Positions 45,533 to 54,199 of a stretch of DNA of 64,000 nucleotides are shown one piece after another. The DNA is from Geodermatophilus africanus (GTDB lineage: Bacteria; Actinomycetota; Actinomycetes; Mycobacteriales; Geodermatophilaceae). The notes under the pieces are model-generated. The model was not told the origin of the DNA. It did no database searches and worked only from the letters and a program-made list of their open reading frames with translations. Positions within the stretch are counted from its first letter, which is position 1; each line of letters starts with the position of its first letter. The stretch lies in NCBI RefSeq assembly GCF_900107105.1, contig NZ_FNOT01000004.1, forward strand, positions 62,001 to 126,000, in the 5' to 3' direction. A program made the position numbers and the translations under genes.

Positions 45533-46276
45533 TCAGTCCCGGGACGAGGCGTGCCGCAGCCGCACCGCGTGCCGGGCGAGCCGGGCCACGACGTGCGCCC
45601 GGGTGTCGCGCGGGCTGACGTAGCAGCGCGGGAGCGTGACCCGGTCGCCGGGCCGGTAGTCGCCGGTGACGCAGGCGTTGTCGTAGCCGGCGGCCCGGAC
45701 GGCGTCGGCCGCGGCCTGGTCGTAGGAGCCGTAGGGGTAGCAGAAGCTCGCCACCTCGGCCTGCAGCACGTCCTCCAGCACCCGGCGGCTCTCCCCCACC
45801 TCGGCGGCGAGGACGGCCGGGTCGGCGCCGGCCAGCCGGGCGTGCGTCATCGTGTGGCTGCCGACCTCCTGGCCGGCCGCGGCGACGGCGCGCACCTGGT
45901 CGGCCGTCATGATGTCGAAGCGCGGGCCGGTGTCCCACTCGTTCTGCCCGCCCATGCGGCCGGCGACGACGTACACGGTGCCCGTCATCCCGTGCCGCTG
46001 CAGCACCGGGACGGCGGAGTCGCAAAAGTCGGTGTAGCCGTCGTCGAAGGTGAGCCCGACCAGCCCCGCGGCCGCGCCGCGGTCGGCGGCGCGCACCAGC
46101 TCGGTGAGCGAGACGCCCCGCAGCCCCAGCCGGCGCAGCAGCCGCAGGTGCCGGTCGAGCCGGTCGGGGTGCACGCGCAGCCGGTGCGGGTCGGGCTCGC
46201 GCGACGGGCTGATCGAGTGGTACATCAGCACCGGCGGGAGGGGCAGCCGCACCCGGGCGGCGGTCGCGACGCTCAC
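45533..46276 (-). CDS. Polysaccharide deacetylase (CE4)
   Basis: The 247-residue protein has the NodB-homology motifs: MT1 LTFDDGYTDF (TFDDG at 76-80), MT2 SHTMTH with the two histidines at 141 and 145, and the later FCYPYGSYD block (MT3). These bind the divalent metal and form the catalytic base. CE4 enzymes remove N-acetyl or O-acetyl groups from glycans. No signal peptide is evident, so it may act on a cytoplasmic glycolipid intermediate. The GTG start overlaps the cytidylyltransferase stop as GTGA. Second gene of a three-gene operon. Confidence 0.9.
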   Translation of the reverse strand: MSVATAARVRLPLPPVLMYHSISPSREPDPHRLRVHPDRLDRHLRLLRRLGLRGVSLTELVRAADRGAAAGLVGLTFDDGYTDFCDSAVPVLQRHGMTGTVYVVAGRMGGQNEWDTGPRFDIMTADQVRAVAAAGQEVGSHTMTHARLAGADPAVLAAEVGESRRVLEDVLQAEVASFCYPYGSYDQAAADAVRAAGYDNACVTGDYRPGDRVTLPRCYVSPRDTRAHVVARLARHAVRLRHASSRD

Positions 46277-46722
46277 CGGGCGGCTCCGGCCCCGGCCGAC
46301 GCGGGGGCCTCGAGGGCCGCCAGCGCACGGCGCAGCGCGGTGCTCGACGTGTGCATCGTGTACGGGAAGTAGCGGACCTCCACGCCGACCGCGGCGAAGT
46401 CGCGCTCGAGCGCGAGCCCCTTGGGGGTGCCCCGCCAGTCGTCGCCCTTGAAGAGGACGTCGAAGCGGACCTCGCGCCAGGTGTCGAGCTTGTCCGGGAC
46501 CACCTCGGCGTGCACGTCGTCCACGCAGCGGATGCTGCGGACGATCTCCATCCGCTCCGCGAGCGGGACGAGCGGCAGCCGGCCCTTGGTCTGCAGCAGC
46601 ACCTCGTCGGCCACCACGCCGGCGACCAGCCGGTCGCAGTGCTCCGCCGCGTGCTTGAGGATGTTCAGGTGCCCGATGTGGAACAGGTCGTAGGCACCGG
46701 GCGCATAGCCGATCACTGGCAC
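46273..46722 (-). CDS. Cytidylyltransferase-like protein (TagD/GCT family)
   Basis: The 149-residue protein has the nucleotidyltransferase signature GYAPGAYDLFHIGHLNIL (HIGH at 15-18), the KGRLPLVPLAERMEIVRSI segment and FDVLFKGDDWRGTPKG. Glycerol-3-phosphate cytidylyltransferases make CDP-glycerol for teichoic acids. With a CDP-alcohol phosphotransferase in the same island, it may make the activated alcohol that decorates the glycan. The GTG at 46722 has GGGGGGAA upstream. It overlaps the deacetylase by four bases. An ADP-heptose-type nucleotidyltransferase is the main alternative. Confidence 0.8.
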   Translation of the reverse strand: MPVIGYAPGAYDLFHIGHLNILKHAAEHCDRLVAGVVADEVLLQTKGRLPLVPLAERMEIVRSIRCVDDVHAEVVPDKLDTWREVRFDVLFKGDDWRGTPKGLALERDFAAVGVEVRYFPYTMHTSSTALRRALAALEAPASAGAGAAR

Positions 46723-46861
46723 GTCTGGATTCCCCCCGTGGACGATTGGTGCACCGGGGAGTCCATCAGCCGCGGTGACCGACCGTCATCACCCGATGGG
46801 GTTCCGCCACCCGTTCGGGGCCGTGACCAGCACCGCAGCCCCGACGTCTGGTGACGTTCGG

Positions 46862-48073
46862 TCACCGCGAGAGGACGGCGTGCGGGGGAGCCGGGACGGC
46901 GTCCGGGCCGGCCACCGCGGCGACCAGCTCGTCCCGGTAGCGCTCGGGCGCGTGCCGGCGGCGGGCCTCGGCGGCGTCGGCGAGTGCCGCCGTCCGCGTC
47001 GCCGGCCAGTCGGCGGTCAGCCGCTGGACGGCGTCGGCCCACTCCTCGGGCCGACCCGCGTCCACCGCCTGCGCGGCGGCGTAACCGGCCGCGGCCTCGC
47101 GCAGCCCGCTGTGCGCGCTGACCACGAGCGGCCGGGCGGCGAGCACCGCCTCGACGGCGGTGTTGCCGAACGACTCGTCGCCGATCGAGGGCACCAGCGC
47201 GACGTCGGCGGCGGCCAGGTGTGGCCAGACGTCGGCGGTGAACCCGGCGAACTCGACCCGGTCGCCCAGCCCGGCGTCGGCGACCGTGCTGCGCAGCTCG
47301 TCGGCGAACCACTCGTAGCCCTCGAAGACCGAGCCGACGAGGGTCAGCCGGGCGTCGACTCCGCGGGACCGCAGCTCCTGCAGCGTCGCGACGGCGACCT
47401 GCGGACCCTTCCGCGGGGACAGCCGGCCGACGTAGAGCAGCCGCAGCGGGCCGGTCAGCTCGGCGCGCGCCGGCTCCGGGTCCGCCGGGCCGCGGACGGC
47501 GTTGGGCACGACGGTGCTGCGCCGGCGCAGCCGCGGTGCGACCTCGGCGAGCACCTCGAGGGTGAACCGACTGTTGGCCACGACCCGGTCGGCCAGCGCC
47601 GGGCACAGCGCCATCCCGAGCCGCAGCAGCCGTGGCGCGGACTGCTCGGCCTCGTGCACGTGGCACACCGACCGGCGGCCGGCCAGCCGCGCGAGCAGCG
47701 GCCACGACGGGAGGGTGAGGGTGTTGACGTAGACGCCGGCGACCCCGTGCCGGCGCAGCAGCCGCAGCGCGGGCAGCGTGCCGCGCACGGCGTCGGCGAG
47801 CAGCCGCAGCGCCCCGCGGGGCCGCAGCGCGGCGTTGCGCAGCACCGGCATCGGGCAGGTCTCCACCCGCACCCCGCGGGCCGCCAGCTCGCCGACCAGT
47901 GGCCCGGGTCCGGGGACGGCGACCGTCACGGTGAACCGGGCGGCGAGCGCGGTGGCCGACTCCAGCAGCACCCGGTCGGCGCCGTAGAGCTCGGCACCCG
48001 GGTGGACGACGAGCAGCGGCGGCCGGGCGGCGGGGACGGGCTCCGGGGGCCGGCGGGGGGCGGGGACGGTCAC
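46862..48073 (-). CDS. Glycosyltransferase family 4 protein
   Basis: The 403-residue protein has the GT-B layout of family 4: an N-terminal acceptor domain beginning VVHPGAELYGADRVLLESATAL, and a C-terminal nucleotide-sugar domain with LLYVGRLSPRKGPQVAVATL and the conserved glutamate region (LVPSIGDESFGNTAVEAVLA). It transfers a sugar from an NDP-sugar to the growing repeat unit. The start is GTG 48073, four bases after the upstream hypothetical gene. A 139-base gap to the next gene may carry a separate promoter for the deacetylase operon. Confidence 0.9.
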   Translation of the reverse strand: MTVPAPRRPPEPVPAARPPLLVVHPGAELYGADRVLLESATALAARFTVTVAVPGPGPLVGELAARGVRVETCPMPVLRNAALRPRGALRLLADAVRGTLPALRLLRRHGVAGVYVNTLTLPSWPLLARLAGRRSVCHVHEAEQSAPRLLRLGMALCPALADRVVANSRFTLEVLAEVAPRLRRRSTVVPNAVRGPADPEPARAELTGPLRLLYVGRLSPRKGPQVAVATLQELRSRGVDARLTLVGSVFEGYEWFADELRSTVADAGLGDRVEFAGFTADVWPHLAAADVALVPSIGDESFGNTAVEAVLAARPLVVSAHSGLREAAAGYAAAQAVDAGRPEEWADAVQRLTADWPATRTAALADAAEARRRHAPERYRDELVAAVAGPDAVPAPPHAVLSR

Positions 48074-48077
48074 CGGG

Positions 48078-48743
48078 TCAGGCCACCGGGCCGGTGAACT
48101 GCAGCAGCGGGGCGCCGGCCTCGTAGCCGACCTCGATCGTCACCTGGTCGCGGGCGTCGGCGGGGACGGTGAAGACGTAGACGCCCTCGGCCGACTGCCC
48201 GGGCTCGACCATCGTGGCGAACGGGCGCCGCGAGGGGTCGTCCAGCGGCGAGGCCGGCGTCCGGTCGGGGCCGTGGGCGAGGTTCACGGCGACCCCGCCG
48301 AGCGCGACCGGCTCGGCCGTGCCGTTCTTGATGCGCACGGTGACCCGCAGGGCCGGGCCGGCGATGTTGCCCGGGCCGACACCGGTGCCCTCGATCGCCT
48401 CGATGGCCGGCAGCGTGACGACGACGCCGTCCCCGACCGCGCCCTCGGCGTCCAGCGGCACCTCCGGCAGCGACGGCGGCGGCTCGTCGACGTCCTCGGT
48501 GGGGCCGGTGGGCTCCGGCGTCGGCAGCTGCGGCACGACGGCCGGTTCCGGAGTGGCTGCGGGGGCCTCCGTGGGTGTCGCTGTTGCGTCCGGCGGTGCG
48601 CTCGTCGCCTCCTCGTCGCCGCCGAGGACCACCCCGAGGGTGACGAGGACGGCCAGTACCGCGGCAGCGGCTGCGGCGAGCAGCAGCCGGCGGCGCCGGG
48701 CGGGGGTCGGAGGGGACGCGGGCGTCCCGGTGTCGGTGCTCAT
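48078..48743 (-). CDS. Membrane-anchored extracytoplasmic protein
   Basis: The 221-residue protein has a short basic N-terminus, one TM helix (LLLAAAAAAVLAVLVTLGVVLGG) and a Thr/Pro/Ala-rich linker (TATPTEAPAATPEPAV). An extracytoplasmic beta-rich domain follows, with GVVVTLPAIEAIEGTGVGPGNIAGPALRVTVRIKNG, similar in pattern to DUF4352-type immunoglobulin-like domains. I would not name a family with certainty. Its ATG overlaps the CDP-alcohol transferase stop as ATGA. A role in assembling or anchoring the polysaccharide is inferred. Confidence 0.75.
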   Translation of the reverse strand: MSTDTGTPASPPTPARRRRLLLAAAAAAVLAVLVTLGVVLGGDEEATSAPPDATATPTEAPAATPEPAVVPQLPTPEPTGPTEDVDEPPPSLPEVPLDAEGAVGDGVVVTLPAIEAIEGTGVGPGNIAGPALRVTVRIKNGTAEPVALGGVAVNLAHGPDRTPASPLDDPSRRPFATMVEPGQSAEGVYVFTVPADARDQVTIEVGYEAGAPLLQFTGPVA

Positions 48744-49489
48744 CGCGGCAGCCTGCCCATCTCGCGGAACCACTTGACCGAGGCAAGGGCGAGGAAGGCC
48801 GCCGCCGCCAGGAAGAGGAGGGTGTAGGTCGGGACGAACAGCGCGGGCGCCCCGAACAGGACGAAGACGCAGGCCAGCAGGCCGTAGTCGGTCGGCAGCG
48901 TCAGCAGCGAGCGGCCCACGCCGACCCGCTGGGCGGTGCGCTGCGCGCGGGTGGCGACCCCGTGCTGGGCGCGCAGCGCCTCGTTGAGCATCGTGCCGAA
49001 GTAGGTGACGGCGTCGACGACGCAGTAGCCCAGCGGCACCAGCAGCCAGGCCCCGTCGACGACGTCGGCGCGGTACCAGCCGATCAGCACGGCCAGGTGC
49101 AGGCTGGAGGCCTTGGCGGCGTCGACCATGTGGTCGAGCCACTCCCCCGCCGGCGAGCCGCCGCCGCGCAGTCGCGCCAGCTGGCCGTCGGCGGCGTCGA
49201 GCGCGTACCCGAGCACCAGGCACGCGGCGACCGCCAGGCCCATCGGCACCGAGGGCGGAGCCAGGGCGAGCAGCGCGACGCCGGTGGCGGTGGACGCGGC
49301 ACTGACTGCGGTGACCGCGTTGGGCGTGAGCCCGGCGTGGAAGGCCAGCGCGGCGAACAGCCGGCCCAGCGGCCGGTTGACGAAGCGCGAGTAGGCCGGG
49401 GCGCCGGTCGCCCCCTTCTGCGCCGCGGCGAGCCGGCGGACCGTCGTCCGCAGGTCCTCGGCAGGGCGGGTCCCGACGGCGGCGGTCAC
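48740..49489 (-). CDS. CDP-alcohol phosphatidyltransferase-type membrane enzyme
   Basis: The 249-residue protein carries the full CDP-alcohol transferase motif D-x2-D-G-x2-A-R...G-x3-D-x3-D: Asp98, Asp101, Gly102, Ala105, Arg106, Gly115, Asp119, Asp123. Six or so TM helices surround it. Normal members make phospholipids. Its place within a glycan operon, coupled to a glycosyltransferase by GTGA at 49486-49489, suggests it may link a CDP-activated alcohol to a glycan or lipid. Substrate is inferred; a conventional phospholipid role is the alternative. Confidence 0.88.
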   Translation of the reverse strand: MTAAVGTRPAEDLRTTVRRLAAAQKGATGAPAYSRFVNRPLGRLFAALAFHAGLTPNAVTAVSAASTATGVALLALAPPSVPMGLAVAACLVLGYALDAADGQLARLRGGGSPAGEWLDHMVDAAKASSLHLAVLIGWYRADVVDGAWLLVPLGYCVVDAVTYFGTMLNEALRAQHGVATRAQRTAQRVGVGRSLLTLPTDYGLLACVFVLFGAPALFVPTYTLLFLAAAAFLALASVKWFREMGRLPR

Positions 49490-50736
49490 GGCCGCACCGC
49501 CGGGAGGTCCTCGACCGCGGGGGCGGGCGCGGGCAGCGGGACGACGTCCGCGGCCGGCCGCACCGGGCGCGGGGCCACCGGCGCGTCGGCCACTGTCGGC
49601 CGGCGGCGCCCCGAGGGACGGCGGACCGGGAACCGGCGCTCTGCCAGCGCCCGGGCGAGCTCCTCGTAGCCGGCGGCGACCTGGTCCCAGTCGTAGCCGC
49701 CGGCCAGCTCGCGGGCGCGCCGTCCCGAGTGGGTGACCCACTCGGGGTCGGCCTCCACCGCTTCGACCTCGCGGACCACATCGGCCGGGGTGCGGAAGTA
49801 CCGCCCCGCGTCGGCGACGACCTCGCGGTTGAAGTCGACGTCGAAGGCGGTGACGGCCGCGCCCGCGCCGATCGCGCGCAGCAGCGAGGGGTTGGTGCCG
49901 CCGACGGAGTGCCCGTGCAGGTAGGTGGCGCAGTGGGCGTACAGCTGGTCGAGCAGCTCCTGGTCCCAGACGCCGCCGAGGAAGCGCACCCGGTCGTCGG
50001 CCAGCGCGTGCACCCGCGCGGTGTACTCGTCGGCGTAGGGCGCCGAGCCGACGACGACGAGCGGCTTGGTGGCCGCGCTCGCGGCGTAGCCCTCGACGAT
50101 GACGTCGACGTGGTTCTCCGGCTCGAACCGGGCGACGACCAGGTGGTAACCGCGGGGCTCCAGGCCGAGCTCGGCCAGCCGGTCCGCACCGGGCTCGATG
50201 AGCGGCGCGCCGTAGGTCAGCAGCGTGGTCGGCGCGGCGAAGGCGTCGCGGTAGTAGTCGGCGATGCCCTGCGCGTCGGCGATGAGCGCGTCGGACCAGC
50301 GGACGGCGAGCGCCTCGGCGGCCCGGTAATACCGGCGTCCGGCGCCGCCCCACTTGGCGCGCTTCCACTCCAGCCCGTCCACGTGCGTGGCGACCGGGAT
50401 GTCGGCGGCGCGCAGCGCCGGCAGCAGCGGCGAGTTGGCGGCGTTGAAGACGATGGCCGCGTCGGTGGGGTGGGCGATCAGGTGGCGGACCGACAGGGCG
50501 GTGTGGCTGAGGGTCTCCAGGGAGCGGCGGCGGGCGGCCGGCAGGTGCACCAGCTCCATGCCGAGGTGCTCGGCCGGCGGCGGCTCCTCCGCCCCGGGGA
50601 CGGTGCGGCAGTAGACGACCACCCGGTGCCCGCCGTCGGCCAGCCGGCGGCCGATCTCCTCCACGGCGGTCTCGAACCCGCCGTACCGGGCCGGCACGCC
50701 GCGCGTGCCGACCATGGCGATGCTGAAGCGGTTCAA
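49486..50736 (-). CDS. Glycosyltransferase with DUF1972-type N-terminus (rhamnosyltransferase-like)
   Basis: The protein begins at TTG 50736 behind GGAGG (six bases), giving NRFSIAMVGTRGVPARYGGFETAVEEIG, the signature of the DUF1972/GT4 group often annotated as rhamnosyltransferases. The C-terminal half has LLTYGAPLI and YLHGHSVGGTNPSLLRAIGAGAAV. A Pro-rich ~60-residue tail is unusual and probably disordered. It is first in an operon with the CDP-alcohol transferase and the anchored protein. The upstream boundary is a family A repeat after the sugar transferase gene. Donor sugar cannot be read from the sequence. Confidence 0.88.
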   Translation of the reverse strand: MNRFSIAMVGTRGVPARYGGFETAVEEIGRRLADGGHRVVVYCRTVPGAEEPPPAEHLGMELVHLPAARRRSLETLSHTALSVRHLIAHPTDAAIVFNAANSPLLPALRAADIPVATHVDGLEWKRAKWGGAGRRYYRAAEALAVRWSDALIADAQGIADYYRDAFAAPTTLLTYGAPLIEPGADRLAELGLEPRGYHLVVARFEPENHVDVIVEGYAASAATKPLVVVGSAPYADEYTARVHALADDRVRFLGGVWDQELLDQLYAHCATYLHGHSVGGTNPSLLRAIGAGAAVTAFDVDFNREVVADAGRYFRTPADVVREVEAVEADPEWVTHSGRRARELAGGYDWDQVAAGYEELARALAERRFPVRRPSGRRRPTVADAPVAPRPVRPAADVVPLPAPAPAVEDLPAVRP

Positions 50737-50859
50737 GGGGAACCTCCGTCTCGCGTCCGAGCTGTGCGGACGACGTCTCGTGCAGGGCGCACGGATCCCG
50801 TCGCCCTCGGTGAGCATTGACGGACTCCGCGCCGGTGGGGAGGCCTGCGGCGGGTGCCC

Positions 50860-51008
50860 TCACCCCCAGGGGGCACCCCGTGGGGGTGCAGGTCGGCCTC
50901 CCTGCAAGGCCCCGCGGGAGCCCTGATGGCCCCCTCGCAGGGGCCCGCTGCGAGCCTGCGAGTGGCGGGGGGCGAGGGGGTCCTTCAAGGGGGCAGGGAA
51001 GTCCTTCT
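50860..51008 (-). repeat. Family A repeat cluster after the sugar transferase gene
   Basis: A compound repeat with at least two copies of the GGGCCCCTGCRAGGGG/CGCGAGCCTGCGAG type begins after the sugar transferase stop at 51009 in minus orientation. Its second part has the palindrome CACCCCCAGGGGGCACCCCG. It separates the transferase gene from the next same-strand gene. Confidence 0.7.
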
Positions 51009-52496
51009 TCAGTACGCGCCGGAGCTGCTGACGACGGCGCGCACGGTCTTCACGAGGATCAGCAGGTCCATGGCGAGCGACCAGTTCTCGACGTACCGGA
51101 GGTCCAGCCGCACCGATTCCTCCCACGGCAGGTCGGAGCGGCCGGAGATCTGCCACAGGCCGGTGAGCCCGGGCTTGACCAGAAGCCGGCGGCTGACCGA
51201 GGTGTCGTAGCGGGCGACCTCGCCGGGCAGCGGCGGGCGCGGACCGACCAGCGACATCGAGCCGCCGAGGACGTTGAGCAGCTGCGGCAGCTCGTCCAGC
51301 GACAGCCGGCGCAGCACGCGGCCGACCGGGGTGACCCGCGGGTCCACGCGCATCTTGAACAGCAGGCCGTCGGAGATGTTCTGCGCCTTCAGCGCGTCGA
51401 CCTGACGGTCGGCGTCGACGACCATGCTGCGGAACTTCAGCATCGTGAAGGCCTGCCCGTTCACGCCCACCCGCTCCTGGCGGTAGAGCACGGGGCCGGG
51501 GCTCGTGACCTTGACGGCCACCCCGATGGTCAGCAGTGCGGGGGCGAGCAGCACCAGCGCCAGGGCGGCGACCGCGCGGTCCAGCCCGCCCTTCACCACC
51601 CGCTGCCAGCCCTCGAAGCGGGGCTGCTCCACCGACAGCAGCGGCAGCCCCTCGAACGGGCGGATGTGCAGCCGGGGGCCGGCGACCTCGATGAGGCCCG
51701 GCGCGACGAGCAGCTCGATCCCGGTGCCCTCCAGCTGCCAGGACAGCGAGCGCAGGTAGTGCGAGGCGGTCTCGCTGGCGGAGGTGACGGCGATGGTGTC
51801 CGCGCCGAGCTGCCCGGCGAGCGTCACGACGTCGTCCAGCCCGCCGACGGGGACGCCGGCGGTGCGGGCCACCCGGTCGCGGTCGTCCGGGGTCACGCAG
51901 GCGGCGACGACCTCCAGCCCGGCGAAGTGCTCGCGGCGCAGCCGGTCGACCAGCTCGAGAGCGGCGGTGCCGCGGCCCACGACCACGACCCGCTTGGTGC
52001 AGCGCCCCTGCGCGCGCAGGCCGCGCAGCGCGCAGCGGGCGGCGAACCGGCCGAGCAGGGTGACCAGGGTGAGCGCGGGGACGGCGACGACGACCAGGGC
52101 CCGGCTGAGGTCGAGGTCCGCGGCGTAGGAGACGAAGCCGGCGACGGCCAGCAGCGCGAAACCGGCCGTGCCGACGGCGCGGTACTCGTCGCTGCCGGTG
52201 CCGAAGACCCGCTCGGCGTGCGCGCCGGTGGCGTGCAGCAGCACCGGCCAGACGACGACGAGGCCGAGGCTGGCCCAGAACAGCGCGCTCGTGGACGAGG
52301 CCTGCGGGTGGGCGCCCAGGACGGTGCTGGCGGCGACCGCGGCGGCCGCGACCTCGAAGCCGGTCAGGGCGCGCGAGTACCGGCCGGCCCAGACGGCTCC
52401 GCCCCGCCGGAGCCGGGCACGGCGGGACGAGGACGGCGGCGCCAAGGCGGCGCGGGATGCCGTCCCGAGTCGGATGGTGGATTGGTCGAGCAGCAC
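51009..52496 (-). CDS. Exopolysaccharide polyprenyl glycosylphosphotransferase (WbaP-like)
   Basis: The 495-residue protein has an N-terminal bundle of four or five TM helices, a CoA-binding-like middle domain (VVVVGRGTAALELVDRLRREHFAG) and the C-terminal bacterial sugar transferase domain: KGGLDRAVAALALVLLAP, VLYRQERVGVNGQAFTMLKFRSMV, RLSLDELPQLLNVL and GPRPPLPGEV. It links a sugar-1-phosphate to undecaprenyl phosphate and primes the repeat unit. The start is GTG 52496 with GGGGGGAA upstream, as for the cytidylyltransferase gene. It is the first gene of the minus-strand part of the island. Confidence 0.94.
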   Translation of the reverse strand: MLLDQSTIRLGTASRAALAPPSSSRRARLRRGGAVWAGRYSRALTGFEVAAAAVAASTVLGAHPQASSTSALFWASLGLVVVWPVLLHATGAHAERVFGTGSDEYRAVGTAGFALLAVAGFVSYAADLDLSRALVVVAVPALTLVTLLGRFAARCALRGLRAQGRCTKRVVVVGRGTAALELVDRLRREHFAGLEVVAACVTPDDRDRVARTAGVPVGGLDDVVTLAGQLGADTIAVTSASETASHYLRSLSWQLEGTGIELLVAPGLIEVAGPRLHIRPFEGLPLLSVEQPRFEGWQRVVKGGLDRAVAALALVLLAPALLTIGVAVKVTSPGPVLYRQERVGVNGQAFTMLKFRSMVVDADRQVDALKAQNISDGLLFKMRVDPRVTPVGRVLRRLSLDELPQLLNVLGGSMSLVGPRPPLPGEVARYDTSVSRRLLVKPGLTGLWQISGRSDLPWEESVRLDLRYVENWSLAMDLLILVKTVRAVVSSSGAY

Positions 52497-52692
52497 GGTT
52501 CCCCCCGGACACGCGTCACAACGTGTAGTCGGCATCACCCGTGCGAGGGCAACGACCCGACTGTCACCAGGGAGTTTGCCCGGGCACGGTGCCCGACATC
52601 GGACCGACCATCACAGTCAGTCACGAGGGGGTCAATGCGAGCCGGGCCCGTTCACTCGTTGGGGACGGCGGCTCACCCACCCGGGGGCGCGG

Positions 52693-53286
52693 TCAGGTGC
52701 GGGGGTGGACGACGTTCTGCGCGGCCTCGAGGCCCTGCGCGAGGAGTTCCTCGGCCGCGTCGGCGGCCTCCGCGACCAGGAGGTCGAGCTCCTTGCGCTC
52801 GGTGGCGGAGAAGTCCTTGAGGACGAAGTCGGCCGGGTCCTGCCGGCCGGGCGGGCGGCCGATGCCGACGCGCACCCGCAGGTACTCCTTGGTGCCGGTC
52901 GACCGGGTGATCGCGCGCAGCCCGTTGTGCCCGCCCTCGCCGCCGCCACGCTTGAGCCGCACGCTGGCGAAGGGGATGTCGAGCTCGTCGTGCAGCACCA
53001 CGAGGTCGGTGGCCGGGATGGAGTGGTAGTCCAGCAGGCCGCGGACCGGGCCGCCGGACTCGTTCATGTAGGACGTCGGCCGGGCCAGCACGACGCGGCG
53101 GCCGGCCAGCCGCCCCTCGCCGATCAGCGTCCGCGCCCGCTTCCCCTTGCCGGGGGACAGCTTCACCCCGGCGCGGGCGGCCAGCTCGTCGAGAACCATC
53201 GCGCCGACGTTGTGCCGGTTGGCGGCGTAGGAGGGCCCGGGGTTGCCCAGCCCGACGACGAGGAAGGGGCCCTCGGACACGGCCAC
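52693..53286 (-). CDS. pth: Peptidyl-tRNA hydrolase
   Basis: Pth cleaves peptidyl-tRNA released from stalled ribosomes. The 197-residue protein shows VVGLGNPGPSYAANRHNVG (with the catalytic-region Asn and His), RPTSYMNESGGPV, VLHDELDIPFASVRLKRGGGEGGHNGLRAI and the C-terminal helices. GTG 53286 is directly next to a 12-bp hairpin, so no ribosome binding site precedes it; GTG 53280 (two codons in) is an alternative. The upstream neighbour on the same strand is rplY. Confidence 0.95.
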   Translation of the reverse strand: MAVSEGPFLVVGLGNPGPSYAANRHNVGAMVLDELAARAGVKLSPGKGKRARTLIGEGRLAGRRVVLARPTSYMNESGGPVRGLLDYHSIPATDLVVLHDELDIPFASVRLKRGGGEGGHNGLRAITRSTGTKEYLRVRVGIGRPPGRQDPADFVLKDFSATERKELDLLVAEAADAAEELLAQGLEAAQNVVHPRT

Positions 53287-53313
53287 AGGGGCGCCGGCAT
53301 CGCCGGCGCCCCT
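53287..53313. promoter_or_regulatory. Hairpin abutting the pth start codon
   Basis: AGGGGCGCCGGC and GCCGGCGCCCCT (53287-53298 and 53302-53313) pair perfectly over 12 bp with a three-base loop. It sits after the rplY stop (26 bases) and touches the pth start, so it could end rplY transcripts or hide the pth initiation region. Confidence 0.7.
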
Positions 53314-53339
53314 GCGGGTCGAGCTCTCGGTCAGGACGC

Positions 53340-54044
53340 TCAGCCCTTCTCGGCGGACTCCATCGACTCGCCGCTGCCCTGGTCCTGGGGCTCGGAGACG
53401 ACGTCGCCCTCGCCGACGCCCTCCTCGGCGGGCGCGGACTCCTCGCGCTCGATGCCGGCCTCGGCCTCGGCCTCGGCGAGCTCGGCCTCGAGGGCCTCGG
53501 CGGTGGGCGCACCGAGGAAGCCGATGACGAGCGCCTCGGCGTCGGTGACCAGCGTGGCGCCGGCGGGCAGCACGATGTCGCCCGCGGTGATGTTCTGCCC
53601 GGCGGTTCGACCGGTGACGTCGACCTCGATGGTCTCGGGGAGGTGGGTCGCCTCGGCCTCGATCGAGATGGTGTTGAGCTGGTGGTTCGGGATCGCGTCC
53701 ACACCGGGTTCGCCCACCACGACGATCGGGACGTCCACGACGGTCTTCTCCCCGCGGCGCACGAGGAGCAGGTCGACGTGCTCGTGGACGCGGGTCAGCG
53801 GGTCGCGCTGCACGGACTTGGTGAGCGCCAGCTGCTCCTTGCCGTCCAGGACGACGGTGAGCAGGGCGTTGCTGCCGCCGTTGCGCAGCGCCGCGGCGAA
53901 CTCGCGGGCCGGCAGGGACAGGTGGACGACGTCCTGGCCGTGCCCGTAGAGGACGGCGGGGACGCGGCCGGCCCGGCGGGTGCGGCGGGCGCCGCCCTTG
54001 CCGAACTCGGTGCGGGCCTCGGCGACGAGGCGGAAGTCAGCCAC
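53340..54044 (-). CDS. rplY: 50S ribosomal protein L25/general stress protein Ctc
   Basis: The 234-residue protein is the long CTC form. The N-terminal ~95 residues are the 5S rRNA-binding L25 domain (FRLVAEARTEFGKGGARRTRRAGRVPAVLYG). The C-terminal TL5 beta domain follows (VDVPIVVVGEPGVDA, ETIEVDVTGRTAGQNITAGDI). The last ~50 residues are an acidic tail (AELAEAEAEAGIEREES). The start is GTG 54044 with GAGGAG nine bases upstream; the longer upstream frame is rejected. It precedes pth as in other actinobacteria. Confidence 0.93.
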   Translation of the reverse strand: MADFRLVAEARTEFGKGGARRTRRAGRVPAVLYGHGQDVVHLSLPAREFAAALRNGGSNALLTVVLDGKEQLALTKSVQRDPLTRVHEHVDLLLVRRGEKTVVDVPIVVVGEPGVDAIPNHQLNTISIEAEATHLPETIEVDVTGRTAGQNITAGDIVLPAGATLVTDAEALVIGFLGAPTAEALEAELAEAEAEAGIEREESAPAEEGVGEGDVVSEPQDQGSGESMESAEKG

Positions 54045-54199
54045 GGTGGTGTGCTCCTCGGGGAGGTGGATCCGGGTCGGTGGCCGGCACACGGCGCGGC
54101 ACGCCCTCGAGGGCACACGCACGTCGATCACGGAGTCGGAAGGACCGCTCCCTCGCCGGGCAACCTGGTCAGCGTACCCGGGGAGCCGCGGCAGACGCG

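Noticed and set aside
52497-52690. A sigma-A type promoter before the sugar transferase gene
   Set aside because: A TACACG-like -10 with a TTGCCC -35 can be drawn but the spacing of 19 is poor and the match is too weak to support.
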